From: a virus
Reading direction: 5' to 3' (one strand)
DNA length: 64,000 nt
IMG/VR virus record: IMGVR_UViG_3300028581_000020
Coordinates: 40,528-104,527 of that record
This document shows, one piece after another, positions 48,672 to 57,423 of the stretch. The notes under the pieces were generated by a model that saw only the letters and a program-made list of their open reading frames with translations, made no database searches and had not been told where the DNA came from. Every line of letters begins with the position of its first letter. Position 1 is the stretch's first letter. The position numbers and the translations under genes are program-made.

Positions 48672-48958
48672 TTATTGAAGTATCGACCTACACCGACGAA
48701 GACGAATTGGTTGAATGCAAGTTCGATGTTTGGCTCCCCGGAGGCGACGACACTCCGCAAGCGACATTCGTCGAGGGTTGGAAAGACGGGCCCGCATTGA
48801 GAGAGGATCTGTACGATACGGCGTGGCTCAGACGTGCTGGCATCTACGATGAATTAGTCGAGGCAGCCTGCGCGAAGTATGATCCGGTGCTTGACTCAGA
48901 GCTTGCGGATATTGAGAAGGGTGACAACGCCTTGGATCTCGCGAGGGAGCTAGATTAA
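48668..48958 (+). CDS. hypothetical acidic early protein, 96 aa (phage B)
   Basis: The start ATG 48668 has a GGAGCGG site and overlaps the previous stop. The protein is very acidic, mixed alpha/beta (EVSTYTDEDELVECKFDVWLPGGD) with a C-terminal helix (SELADIEKGDNALDLARELD). It might mimic DNA or bind a host enzyme, but nothing specific is recognised. It ends 3 bp before a perfect hairpin. Confidence 0.55.
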   Translation: MIIEVSTYTDEDELVECKFDVWLPGGDDTPQATFVEGWKDGPALREDLYDTAWLRRAGIYDELVEAACAKYDPVLDSELADIEKGDNALDLARELD

Positions 48959-48961
48959 AAA

Positions 48962-48992
48962 AAGGGCTCCTGGTTTTTAGCCAGGAGCCCTT
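48962..48992 (-). terminator. strong perfect hairpin, terminator-like on the minus strand
   Basis: AAGGGCTCCTGG and CCAGGAGCCCTT form a 12-bp perfect stem with a 7-base loop. On the minus strand it is followed by a T7 run (the A-run at 48957-48963), so it is a canonical rho-independent terminator there. On the plus strand the T-run is weak. It separates the small early genes from the replication genes and may act as a two-way or partial terminator or an RNA processing site. Confidence 0.6.
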
Positions 48993-49108
48993 AACGGCGT
49001 TAACAGATACCATTGGAGCGGACTGAGAGACGCCTGATCCGGTAAGGTACTAGCGCAAATTAAAATCGTCAAGTAAGTTTCTGTCCGGGGAGCGGAGGGG
49101 ATCGTCAT

Positions 49109-51478
49109 TTGTTACAGATTTTGGGGCTGAGGGAAAAGTTCAATTCAAAGCTCGGCATACGTAGACCTAGCGAGGATTTCTTCGCGAAGGGCTGGCGCGC
49201 AATGGACTTGCGCACGATGTTTGCCTCCCTGCCAGATGTGCTGGCGCAGATCCCGGAAGATCAGCGTTGGAACCTGTTCTACACGATGCACCATGTGTTT
49301 GAAGAGCCAGGCCGGCGCATGGAGCGCATGGAGGCCTACGCCTTTGACATCGATCAGATCCCCGGCTTCTCGGGTACGCGCGATCAGGTACGCGAGATTG
49401 CGGGTGTGGTTGCGCGCACGCTAGGCCTCCCCCTGGAAGAACTTGGCGTTGTCTGCAGCGGGAACGGCGTGCACGTTCTCGTATATTTGGACCCGAGTTG
49501 TTGGCAGACATCGCCGGAATATTTTGAAAAGAACCGGGGGCATTACCGGGCAGTCTGCGACAACATCAATCGAGCCCTGGATGTGGCGGGCTACGGGGGC
49601 GCAAAAGCTGACCCCGCAATCTTTGATCAGGCGCGAATTCTCAGGCTCCCCGGAACCCTCAATCGCAAGACGAAAGAGGGGCAGTTACGTGAGCGTAACT
49701 GTTACCTCTTGCAGGGGGATTTAAAGCCCCAGAAAATCGATATCTCCGAGCTCTCGGGGATCCCGGAAGTCAGTCCCGAGGACGCAATCCCCGAGGCGCA
49801 GATGGCTAGGTTCCCGGAGCCAGACCCGGAAGGGGTGCTGGGCGGCTGCAGTTTCCTGAAAGAGTGCAAGGCGCTGCCTAAGACGGTGACGGAGCCCAAC
49901 TGGTACGCCATGCTCTCGATCATTGGTCGCTTGCCTAATGGCCGCGAGCTTGCGCATGAATATTCAAAAGGCCATCCAAACTACACCCCTCAGGAGACTG
50001 AGGCGAAGCTTGATCAGGCGATGGCCCAAGCGGGCCCCCGCACCTGCCAGAACGTGCAGGATCTTTGGGGCAAATGTAAGCAGTGCCCCTATTACGGAAA
50101 GATTCCGAGTCCGATCGTTATCAAGGGCGAGAACTATATCGCAACCGAGAAGACGGGCTTTCACCACATGACGACGGGCCAGGACGGGAGACCGAAGCCT
50201 GGCAAAGCCGACTGGGATGGGCTGAGAAAGTTCTTTCAGCGCAAACACCCCTACGCAACGCTTGCCGATGGCGAGTATCTAGTGACCTGGACCGGCACCC
50301 ACTGGCAGGAGTATTCAAAGGTTGAGGCAAAGGCATTTGCGCAGAAGCACTTCAGGCCGGTAGCGGATACGAATAAAGCGAATGAGTTCCTGGGAATTTT
50401 GCTACGCAATGAGGTGCGCCCCCGGGGTTGGACGCAACATGGGACGAAGGGGAAATTGAACTTTCTTAATGGAACCCTGGAGCCCCGTACGATGTCGTTT
50501 GGTCCGCACAACCGAGACGACGGATTCATGAACGTGATTCCCTACGCGTATGATCCGAAGGCTGCGGCTCCTCGGTTTGAAAAGTTCCTTGATGATGTGA
50601 CATGCGGGCACCGGGAGCTTCGCGAAATCCTCCTGCAATATATCGGATACTCGCTCTCAAACGATGCGATATGGGAACAGAAATGCCTCATCCTGCAGGG
50701 GGAGGGACGCAACGGAAAATCCACTCTAATGCAGGTAGTGCGCGAGCTTGCAGGTGAGGGTAACTCTGCGTCGCTGACTCTCACTGAGCTTGAAAAAGAC
50801 ACGAACCGTTTCTCGCTTGACGGTGCGTTCTTTAATATGGCCGAAGAAGCTCCCACGCGTGGGATGCTCGAGAGCGGAATCTTCAAGACGCTCATTGGCG
50901 GCGGGAGCTTCCAGGTAAAGAAGCTTTACTCGCAGCCGTACTCAATTCAAAATCGTGCGAAGCTCTGGCTTGCGTGTAACGACATGCCTCGCTTCAACGA
51001 CTTCACGGTGGGGATGTTCCGCCGGCTTGTGATCGTGCCTTTCCAGGCGAAGTTTGAGGGAGCAAACGTCGATAAGAACATCGGAGCAAAGCTCAGCGAA
51101 GAGCTCCCCGGAATCTTCAATCTTGCGATGGCAGCCTACGGGCGGATGCGCGCAAACGGAGGACTCCTGGATTCGCAATTGGTGCAGGAGCAGGCCGACA
51201 TGTACCGGCTTGAACAGGACTCGGTGTACAACTGGTGGCAGGATAATGTCGAAGTTGTACCCATGTCGGAGACGGCCCCCCGGGTTGACTCAAGTAAGTT
51301 ATTCCAGGAGTACGCAATGCACATGCGCCAGTCGGAGGAGAAGCCTTTGTCTGCTCAGCAATTCCAAAAGCGTGTGCGCACATTTGTGAAAGATATTGAA
51401 GCTAGGCGCGTGCGATCAAATGGCGTGCGTTGGCTCATAGGCATTTCGTTATTGACAAGGCGTATGGAAAACTTCTAG
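49109..51478 (+). CDS. PrimPol-type primase fused to SF3 (D5) helicase, 789 aa (phage B)
   Basis: The start is TTG 49109 with GGAGGGG 8 nt upstream. Residues 70-190 have archaeo-eukaryotic primase motifs: YAFDID (Asp80 and Asp82, metal-binding DxD), GNGVHVLVYLD (His122) and ADPAIFDQARILRLPG (Asp168, Arg179). A Cys-rich segment (about 313-326) may bind zinc. Residues 500-690 are an SF3 ATPase: GEGRNGKST Walker A at 531-539, FFNMAEEAP Walker B about 574-582, and KLWLACNDMP motif C/sensor about 618-627. It makes primers and unwinds DNA at the fork, replacing the T7-type primase-helicase. Next come other replication genes in one transcript. The leader 48993-49108 has no other gene. Confidence 0.9.
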   Translation: MLQILGLREKFNSKLGIRRPSEDFFAKGWRAMDLRTMFASLPDVLAQIPEDQRWNLFYTMHHVFEEPGRRMERMEAYAFDIDQIPGFSGTRDQVREIAGVVARTLGLPLEELGVVCSGNGVHVLVYLDPSCWQTSPEYFEKNRGHYRAVCDNINRALDVAGYGGAKADPAIFDQARILRLPGTLNRKTKEGQLRERNCYLLQGDLKPQKIDISELSGIPEVSPEDAIPEAQMARFPEPDPEGVLGGCSFLKECKALPKTVTEPNWYAMLSIIGRLPNGRELAHEYSKGHPNYTPQETEAKLDQAMAQAGPRTCQNVQDLWGKCKQCPYYGKIPSPIVIKGENYIATEKTGFHHMTTGQDGRPKPGKADWDGLRKFFQRKHPYATLADGEYLVTWTGTHWQEYSKVEAKAFAQKHFRPVADTNKANEFLGILLRNEVRPRGWTQHGTKGKLNFLNGTLEPRTMSFGPHNRDDGFMNVIPYAYDPKAAAPRFEKFLDDVTCGHRELREILLQYIGYSLSNDAIWEQKCLILQGEGRNGKSTLMQVVRELAGEGNSASLTLTELEKDTNRFSLDGAFFNMAEEAPTRGMLESGIFKTLIGGGSFQVKKLYSQPYSIQNRAKLWLACNDMPRFNDFTVGMFRRLVIVPFQAKFEGANVDKNIGAKLSEELPGIFNLAMAAYGRMRANGGLLDSQLVQEQADMYRLEQDSVYNWWQDNVEVVPMSETAPRVDSSKLFQEYAMHMRQSEEKPLSAQQFQKRVRTFVKDIEARRVRSNGVRWLIGISLLTRRMENF

Positions 51479-51497
51479 GTTAGTGGGTGGAGCGGCA

Positions 51498-52970
51498 ATG
51501 ATCGAATTCGATAAATTATGGGACCACCAAAAGCGAGCCGTCGCGCTCGCCATGCAGCAGCGAGACTTCGCGCTGTTCCACGACATGGGCGCGGGCAAGA
51601 CGGGCACGATGATCAATATCCTGCGCCGCCGCTATGGCGAGGCCGGGCGCCTGCGCCGCACGCTGATCGTCTCGCCGCTCATCACGCTTGATAACTGGAA
51701 GAAAGAATTCGGGCAATTCTCGAAGGTGGATCCCCGGCACATTCTTATCTTGAAAGGCGCGGGCCGTAAGCGTGCAAAGGATTTCATGAAGTTTGTTTCG
51801 GACCCCGTGACCGAACGACTTGTTTTCAACCGCGTGGTCATCATGAACTACGAGTCGGTTCAAATGAAGGAACTGTATGACGCAATCAAAGCCTGGAATC
51901 CTGAGATCATTGTTTTTGATGAAGCTCATCGACTCAGAAATCACCAGTCAAAACGCGCGCGAGCTTGCGCGAATCTGGCTGACATCGCAAAGCACCGATA
52001 TCTGCTTACGGGATCGCCGATCCTTAATTCAGCAATGGACGTGTTCTTCCAGTACCGCTGTCTCGACCTTGGAGACACGTTTGGGCAGAACTTTTACGCC
52101 TTCCGAAACCGATACTTTGAAGACCGAAACTCTGGCTGGGCTAGTAAGCCTGGTTACTTCCCCGACTTTGAAGCTCGTCCTGAGGCTTTTGCCGATCTCC
52201 ACGCGCGCATGTACAAAGACGGCAGAGGGCTTGCCCGCGCCCACCGAGTGATGAAGAAAGACTGCCTTGACCTACCCCCACTGGTGAAGACCAAGATCGA
52301 AGTAGAGCTCTCGCCGGATCAACGGAAGATGTACAAGGAAATGTCAGACGAGTTCCTGACATTTGTTGAGCGCGAGAAACAAACGGGCACACCACTAGCA
52401 GTGGTGGCACAGCTTGCAATCACGAAGGCGCTCCGCTTGCAGCAGATCGTAACCGGCTTCTGCAAGGCGGAAGACGGAGTTGAGTATGAGATTGCAGGGG
52501 GGAATCCCAGGCTCGAGGCGCTAGAGGAATTGCTTGAAGACTTGGCTCCGAACGGCAAAGTAATTGTGTGGGCATGCTTTAAGCAGAACTACCAACAGAT
52601 TGCACGCGTGTGTGACAAGCTGAAGCTCCCTTACCGGATGATCCATGGTGAGATTAGGAACGCTGATAAGCAGATAGCCATGGAAGAGTTCCGCAAAGAC
52701 GAATCGATCAAGGTGATGATTGCAAACCAGGGGGCTGCAGGCATTGGCGTGAATTTGGTTGAAGCCCCGTATTCTGTGTTTTTCTCCCGGAACTTTTCGC
52801 TTGAGCAAGATACTCAGGCCGAGGCACGCAACTATCGCGGTGGATCTGAGATGCATACAAGTGTGACTCGCTATGATATTGTTGCGCGAAATAGTATTGA
52901 CGAGTTAATCGCCGACGCGTTAGCAGGTAAGCAGAAAATCGCAGATACCATTCTCGATTGGAAAATATAA
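51498..52970 (+). CDS. SNF2-type DNA helicase, 490 aa (phage B)
   Basis: ATG 51498 has GGAGCGG just upstream; a GTG five codons earlier is the alternative. Motif I: HDMGAGKTGTM (28-38). Motif Ia: LIVSPLITLDNW. Motif II: VFDEAHRLRN (about 139-148). Motif III: LLTGSPILNS. Motifs V and VI: IGVNLVEAPYSVFFSRNFS, QDTQAEARNYRGG. These are all SF2 helicase motifs of the SNF2 subtype. It probably remodels or translocates on duplex DNA in replication or recombination. It is downstream of the primase-helicase with 19 bp between them. Confidence 0.88.
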   Translation: MIEFDKLWDHQKRAVALAMQQRDFALFHDMGAGKTGTMINILRRRYGEAGRLRRTLIVSPLITLDNWKKEFGQFSKVDPRHILILKGAGRKRAKDFMKFVSDPVTERLVFNRVVIMNYESVQMKELYDAIKAWNPEIIVFDEAHRLRNHQSKRARACANLADIAKHRYLLTGSPILNSAMDVFFQYRCLDLGDTFGQNFYAFRNRYFEDRNSGWASKPGYFPDFEARPEAFADLHARMYKDGRGLARAHRVMKKDCLDLPPLVKTKIEVELSPDQRKMYKEMSDEFLTFVEREKQTGTPLAVVAQLAITKALRLQQIVTGFCKAEDGVEYEIAGGNPRLEALEELLEDLAPNGKVIVWACFKQNYQQIARVCDKLKLPYRMIHGEIRNADKQIAMEEFRKDESIKVMIANQGAAGIGVNLVEAPYSVFFSRNFSLEQDTQAEARNYRGGSEMHTSVTRYDIVARNSIDELIADALAGKQKIADTILDWKI

Positions 52971-52979
52971 GGAGCGGAC

Positions 52980-53450
52980 ATGGCAAGTGAATTGGATTCC
53001 TGGGACGAAGCGACTCCCGTGATTGAGGTCTCAACGCAAGAGCTAGATGCTCTCGTGCAGCGAATGGACACCCTCTGGGACGAGTCAGAGAAGGTAAAGA
53101 AGCTGGCAAGTGAGGCTCGCGCGGCCTACGATGAGGTCGAGGCACGCGTGCTCGCGATGCTGAAAGCCGCTGGAAAAAAGAGCTACATCGTTGATGGACT
53201 TGGCACCGTGTCGATCACCAACAAATACATGATTACAACGCCCAAGGGGATTGAGGAAAAGAAACGGCTCTTTGCCTACATCAACAAGGAGCACGGGGAA
53301 GAGGGGCTATATGGCTTACTCACGATCAATTCCCAGACGCTCAATAGCTTTGTGAACGCAGAGCTTGACCGCAAACCTGAAGTACAAATTCCCGGACTCG
53401 ATGCACCGACTCACCGTGAGTCTCTTTCGTTCCGGGCAAAAAAGAAGTGA
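52980..53450 (+). CDS. conserved phage replication-cluster protein, 156 aa (phage B)
   Basis: The N-terminal half is a coiled coil (VSTQELDALVQRMDTLWDESEKVKKLASEARAAYDEVEARVLAML). The second half has KKSYIVDGLGTVSITNKYMITTPKGIEEKKRLFAYINKEHGEEGLYGLLTINSQTLNSFV. The pattern YxVxxxGxVxIxxK, TPKxxEEKxxLFxYIxxxxGxxxxxxLLxINSxxLN is found in many phages beside recombination or polymerase genes, of unknown function. GGAGCGG precedes the ATG. Overlap with the next gene is avoided only by 7 bp. Confidence 0.7.
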   Translation: MASELDSWDEATPVIEVSTQELDALVQRMDTLWDESEKVKKLASEARAAYDEVEARVLAMLKAAGKKSYIVDGLGTVSITNKYMITTPKGIEEKKRLFAYINKEHGEEGLYGLLTINSQTLNSFVNAELDRKPEVQIPGLDAPTHRESLSFRAKKK

Positions 53451-53457
53451 GGAAGAA

Positions 53458-54246
53458 ATGGCAACCAAGAAGTCCCCGAAATCAGATACCCCTGTGAGCC
53501 AAGCCCCGGCAGTCGTTGAAGTGAACGGGGCGCTCGTATCGGCAGAGGAGCAGGCAGCCTGGGGCGCGAGTCCCTTCCTGTCGAGCCGTGACACGATCAT
53601 CCCGAAGATTCTGCTCATGCAGCCGATGTCAAAGAAAGTGCTGGCAGACGAGGCAGCCTTCGGTGAGCTCCGCGATTCGGTCACAAACGAGGTCTACGGG
53701 TCTGATAAGAAATCGATCGAGATCATCCCCTTCCACCTGCAAACGGTGTGGGTTGAGCACGAGAAGAACGTGGACCCTAAGACCGGCAAAGAGGACTTGA
53801 AGTACCTCCGCACGGTGCCGCTCTCTCCGCAGAACGACACGCTGCCCCTCGATGAGCCCAACTTAAAGCGCGTGCGCACGATGCAGTTCTACGTGCTGCG
53901 CCCGGAAGAGTTGGGATCCGGGATCCCTAAGGTGATCGCCTTTCGTATCACTTCAATCAAGGCCGGAAAGAAACTGGCAACACAAATGTATGTGACGAAC
54001 CGGGCAGCCGGGCTTCCCCCTCCGGGCAGGGTGATGCGGCTTTCTGTCTCCCGCCAGACCAATGGCAAGGGCACGTTTGCGGTGATGGATGTCGAGCCTG
54101 TTCGCGCTGCCACCAGTGAGGAGCGCGCTTCTGCTCTTAAGTGGTTCAAGATTATCCAGACGGATGCGGCTGTTAAGGTCGATGATTCGGATGTGGCAGA
54201 GGTCGAGACTCCGGTCGAAGACTCGGGCACTACCGGACAATTCTAA
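53458..54246 (+). CDS. putative ssDNA-binding/recombination-associated protein, 262 aa (phage B)
   Basis: The start is ATG 53458 with GAGGAAG upstream; a longer reading would overlap the previous gene. The core (about residues 30-230) has IIPKILLMQPMSKKV, ELRDSVTNEVYGSDKKSIEIIPFHLQTVW, and later VLRPEELGSGIPKVIAFRITSIKAGKKLATQMY. The pattern IP-I-LMQ-----V--G----S-----G---IE-IP is shared by phage proteins often placed next to replication genes, thought to bind ssDNA or assist recombination. The acidic C-terminal tail (VDDSDVAEVETPVEDSGT) is reminiscent of SSB. The role is therefore an inference. Confidence 0.6.
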   Translation: MATKKSPKSDTPVSQAPAVVEVNGALVSAEEQAAWGASPFLSSRDTIIPKILLMQPMSKKVLADEAAFGELRDSVTNEVYGSDKKSIEIIPFHLQTVWVEHEKNVDPKTGKEDLKYLRTVPLSPQNDTLPLDEPNLKRVRTMQFYVLRPEELGSGIPKVIAFRITSIKAGKKLATQMYVTNRAAGLPPPGRVMRLSVSRQTNGKGTFAVMDVEPVRAATSEERASALKWFKIIQTDAAVKVDDSDVAEVETPVEDSGTTGQF

Positions 54247-54255
54247 GTAACGTTG

Positions 54256-54291
54256 GGGCCCCTGGGGGTAAGGGAACAGGGGCCCGTTTTT
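54256..54291 (+). terminator. rho-independent terminator
   Basis: GGGCCCCTG and CAGGGGCCC form a 9-bp stem around a 12-base loop, followed by G and TTTTT. It ends the transcript of the primase-SSB-like cluster just before the exonuclease/polymerase genes. Confidence 0.8.
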
Positions 54292-54307
54292 ACTAAAGAG
54301 GGCATGT

Positions 54308-55075
54308 ATGCGAGTGCTTTGCATTGACTTTGAGACGACACACAAGGACCCGCTACAAGCCCGCCCGTGGGAGTTTGCCGCGTGCGTGGCTACTAACAAT
54401 TCGTGGGCATTTGCACAGGAGGGGCAATATACTGGGCGCATGTGGGCAGCTGATTACCCTGAGTTGTCGCCCGAGATCCAACGTGTCTGCAAGCTGCCGA
54501 GTGAGCGTAAGAACTTTGTCGGCTCTCCCAGCACCAAAGAAGTTCTTGCGAATCTGCACTCCCTGGCAGGGCAGGCAGATTACCTGATGGCTTATAACGC
54601 CGAGTACGACCGGACGGTGTGGGAGCAGGAATGCATCCGGCAGAAGGTGCCCTTCCCTACCACCCCCTGGCTGTGCGCCTACTCTGATGTCCCGTACCCT
54701 GACTATTACCGCTGCCGGCAGCTCTCGCATCTGGCGCTTGACCATGGGATCAAGGTCGATCCCGAGGCACTGCATGGAGCCCTGGGAGATGTGAGACTGA
54801 TGGGCCAGCTACTCAGCCGAGGTGGATACACCCTGGAAAAAATCCTGGAATATAAGCAGGAGCCCTGGGTGTACATGAAGGCGGTGTTCAATGCGTTTGG
54901 CCCTGGAGGCCAGGAGCTCAAAGAAGCGGCAAAGGCAGACGGCTACGGCTGGCAGCAGTGCCGCGGAGATACGGTTACGTTCATGAAGACTTGGGTTAAG
55001 CGAGTGAAGCTATCCAAGTTTGAGGAAGAGAAGGCTCGCACGCTGCCGTTCAAGCGTGAAACTTTGGAGGCCTGA
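54308..55075 (+). CDS. DEDDh 3'-5' exonuclease, 255 aa (phage B)
   Basis: It opens with RVLCIDFETTHKDP, the ExoI motif D-E (Asp7, Glu9). It then has YLMAYNAEYDRTVWEQE (ExoII, N-x3-D type) and LHGALGDVRLMGQLL (ExoIII, H-x4-D). This is a typical DnaQ/RNase T-like fold as in proofreading or DNA-repair exonucleases. The polymerase downstream carries its own exonuclease domain, so this enzyme may trim ends or process recombination intermediates. It overlaps the next ATG by one base. Confidence 0.85.
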   Translation: MRVLCIDFETTHKDPLQARPWEFAACVATNNSWAFAQEGQYTGRMWAADYPELSPEIQRVCKLPSERKNFVGSPSTKEVLANLHSLAGQADYLMAYNAEYDRTVWEQECIRQKVPFPTTPWLCAYSDVPYPDYYRCRQLSHLALDHGIKVDPEALHGALGDVRLMGQLLSRGGYTLEKILEYKQEPWVYMKAVFNAFGPGGQELKEAAKADGYGWQQCRGDTVTFMKTWVKRVKLSKFEEEKARTLPFKRETLEA

Positions 55076-55281
55076 TGCATACGAAAAATCTGAAACAACA
55101 ACCTGCCCGCAAGGGGAATACTCCCCGCCGCAAACCGCTAACGGTCCGTATCGATCGCACGCTACACGACTTTGTGACCCGCTCAGCACATGCCAAGGGC
55201 GAGTGCGTGGCCGTGACGGTCTCGCGCATCTTAAAGTCCTACCAGCGGAGCGTCGGCCGCGCGAAGGCACTGCACGCGTGA
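55075..55281 (+). CDS. small basic RHH-like protein, 68 aa (phage B)
   Basis: After a basic disordered start, residues 23-60 (KPLTVRIDRTLHDFVTRSAHAKGECVAVTVSRILKSY) have the pattern of a ribbon-helix-helix DNA-binding fold: a strand with alternating residues, a helix, a turn at KG, and a second helix beginning with VS. It could be a repressor of the replication cluster. It is coupled to both neighbours (stop/start overlaps at both ends). Confidence 0.65.
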   Translation: MHTKNLKQQPARKGNTPRRKPLTVRIDRTLHDFVTRSAHAKGECVAVTVSRILKSYQRSVGRAKALHA

Positions 55282-57110
55282 TTGTCACCGACTCCAATTT
55301 TGAAGAGGTCGTAGGCCTGCTCTCCCGCAGCGGGGAGTACGGCCTGGACTGCGAAACCACGGGGCTTGATTTCAAGGCTCGCTTGTTTTCGATCATCATT
55401 GCGAGTCGTGAACAGTCCTATTATTTCAATTTCCACGACTACGGGGACGGGACGCCGGTACTTCCGCGCTCACGTATCCGGGCAATGCAGCCCGTCTTCC
55501 TCGGGCAATCGATTTTTTACATTTCGAATGCGAAGTTTGATCTCCGAATGCTGCGGCACGAAGGGCTTGAGGTAGAGTCCCACGTTTTCTGCACAAACGC
55601 ACTGGGCCGGGTGCTTAAGAACAATTACTTCGGGCCGAAGGCCTACTCGCTAGAATCCTGGGCTCAGCGGCTTGGCGACGCCAAGGACGATGCCGTCATG
55701 GACTACGTGGTTGAGCACAAGCTCTACTCGGTTGAGAATATTCCAGGGAAGAAAAAAGAATTTAAGCGGATGCGCTTTTGGGAAGTCCCCGCGAGCATCA
55801 TGATTCCCTACGGGGAGAAGGATGCTGAGCTTCACTTGAAGGTCGGATCGCATATTGCAGCGGGGATTAAGTCGCTGAACGCTCCCGGATCTCCGGGAAA
55901 TATTCAACGGCTGGCTGAGAACGAGGCGCAGCTAACAAAGGTCTGCTTTGACATGGAGTGGGCAGGCATCCGCATTGATCGTGATTACGTAAGGAAGGCA
56001 CAGGCCTATGAAGAAGAGCAAATTTCCCGCTTCACCGAACGTTTCCGTGAGTTATCGGGTGAGACGTTCCGGGACTCGTCGAGTTTTCTGGCCGGTGTCT
56101 TCAAGCAAGCCGGCTACACCGACTTGCCCACAACCGACAAAGGAAACCCAAGCTTCACCGACGACAACCTCGACGATCTCGGAGGAGACCTTGCTCAGAG
56201 CGTGCGAGATATTCGCTTTCATGCCAAGCGAGTCGGAACTTATTACTCCTCTTTTTTGCACTACGCCGACGGAGAGGACCGAATCCACCCAGACATGAAG
56301 CAATCGGGCACTGAGACGGGACGCTTCAGCTACGCTGATCCGAACCTACAGAACGTGCCGAAAGAGGAGAACACCACACATGCTACCACCCCTTCTATCG
56401 TACGCTGTAGTTTCGTGCCTGATCCTGGTGACGTGTTTGTTATGGTGGATTACTCACAGCAGGAGTTTCGACTCATGCTCGACTACGCCGGAGAAACCAA
56501 GCTCATCGATGCCATCAACCAGGGGGCAGACGTTCACCAAGCCACTGCAGATATGTTGGGCATCTCGCGACAATATGCGAAGACAGTTAACTTTGCGCTT
56601 CTCTACGGAGCAGGACCGGCAAAGATGGCTCGAATGCTTTCGATACCTGAGTTCGAGGCACGGGATCTCCGCGCGCTTTACTTCGGAAGGCTTCCTCGAG
56701 TGCAGCGCTTTATCACGCAAGTCATCGATCGTGGTCGAGCCCGCGGTTACGTGGTTAATTGGGCGGGTAGGCGTTGCCACATCGATTCACCCGACTACGC
56801 CTACATTCTCCCCAATCACCTGATCCAGGGAGGAGGCGCGGATGTCATCAAGTTCGCCATGGTGCAGATCCACGCGCTCTTGCAGGAGAAAACCGGCGGG
56901 CGGTCGAGCATGCGGCTGCAGGTCCATGATGAGGTGGTCTTCCAATTTAACCCTCGCGATCTCGAGCTAGTTCCAGAAATCCGTCGTATCATGGAGGGGA
57001 TCTATCGTCCCTTCAACGGGATGAAACTTACCACGTCGTGTGACCACTCCTGGAAATCCTGGGGGGCACCCGACAAAGAGAAGGGGCTCCCTGGGGATGA
57101 GACGGCCTGA
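55278..57110 (+). CDS. family A DNA polymerase, 610 aa (phage B)
   Basis: It starts at GTG 55278, overlapping the stop of the RHH-like gene (GTGA). N-terminal 3'-5' exonuclease domain: YGLDCETTGLDF (Asp24, Glu26), ISNAKFDLRML and YGEKDAELHL. Polymerase domain: motif A VDYSQQEFRLML at about 390, motif B RQYAKTVNFALLYGAG at about 432-447, motif C LQVHDEVVFQF with HDE at about 549-551. It resembles T7/T3-type replicative polymerases in length but is about 100 residues shorter, so the thioredoxin-binding loop is probably absent. It copies phage DNA with the PrimPol helicase. Confidence 0.93.
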   Translation: MIVTDSNFEEVVGLLSRSGEYGLDCETTGLDFKARLFSIIIASREQSYYFNFHDYGDGTPVLPRSRIRAMQPVFLGQSIFYISNAKFDLRMLRHEGLEVESHVFCTNALGRVLKNNYFGPKAYSLESWAQRLGDAKDDAVMDYVVEHKLYSVENIPGKKKEFKRMRFWEVPASIMIPYGEKDAELHLKVGSHIAAGIKSLNAPGSPGNIQRLAENEAQLTKVCFDMEWAGIRIDRDYVRKAQAYEEEQISRFTERFRELSGETFRDSSSFLAGVFKQAGYTDLPTTDKGNPSFTDDNLDDLGGDLAQSVRDIRFHAKRVGTYYSSFLHYADGEDRIHPDMKQSGTETGRFSYADPNLQNVPKEENTTHATTPSIVRCSFVPDPGDVFVMVDYSQQEFRLMLDYAGETKLIDAINQGADVHQATADMLGISRQYAKTVNFALLYGAGPAKMARMLSIPEFEARDLRALYFGRLPRVQRFITQVIDRGRARGYVVNWAGRRCHIDSPDYAYILPNHLIQGGGADVIKFAMVQIHALLQEKTGGRSSMRLQVHDEVVFQFNPRDLELVPEIRRIMEGIYRPFNGMKLTTSCDHSWKSWGAPDKEKGLPGDETA

Positions 57111-57423
57111 GTCAGAGAAGGCGTTTGCAGCGAGGGTCAGAAAAGAAATCGAGGCGATGCCCCGTACGTGGTGCTTTAAGCCCTTCACCGGCTCGGTACG
57201 TGGGATCCCGGATCTCATTTGCTGTGTGTCCGGGTGGTTTGTGTCGCTTGAGTTCAAGAAAGCCGGCGCTGCCAAGGACTCATCGAGAGAGAGGCTGCAG
57301 GAATATGTGGCCTCAAAGATTCGGTTTGCGGGGGCGCCCATTGCTGAGCACCGTGTGACCCCGGCTTCCTGGCCTGCGATTCGCGAGCGGCTTGTGCAAA
57401 TGGCGGGAGAGACTTTCTCTTAA
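57097..57423 (+). CDS. VRR-NUC nuclease, 108 aa (phage B)
   Basis: ATG 57097 lies inside the polymerase gene in another frame. The protein has the VRR-NUC signature of the PD-(D/E)xK superfamily: GSVRGIPDLICCVSGWFVSLEFKKAG, with catalytic residues Asp in PDL and Glu-x-Lys in LEFK (about residues 35-55), and then RLQEYVASKIRFAGAP. The size is typical of standalone phage VRR-NUC proteins, which cut branched DNA (Holliday junction or flap) and may support resolution of replicative intermediates. It ends the rightward operon, 4 bp into the convergent lipoprotein gene. Confidence 0.88.
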   Translation: MRRPESEKAFAARVRKEIEAMPRTWCFKPFTGSVRGIPDLICCVSGWFVSLEFKKAGAAKDSSRERLQEYVASKIRFAGAPIAEHRVTPASWPAIRERLVQMAGETFS

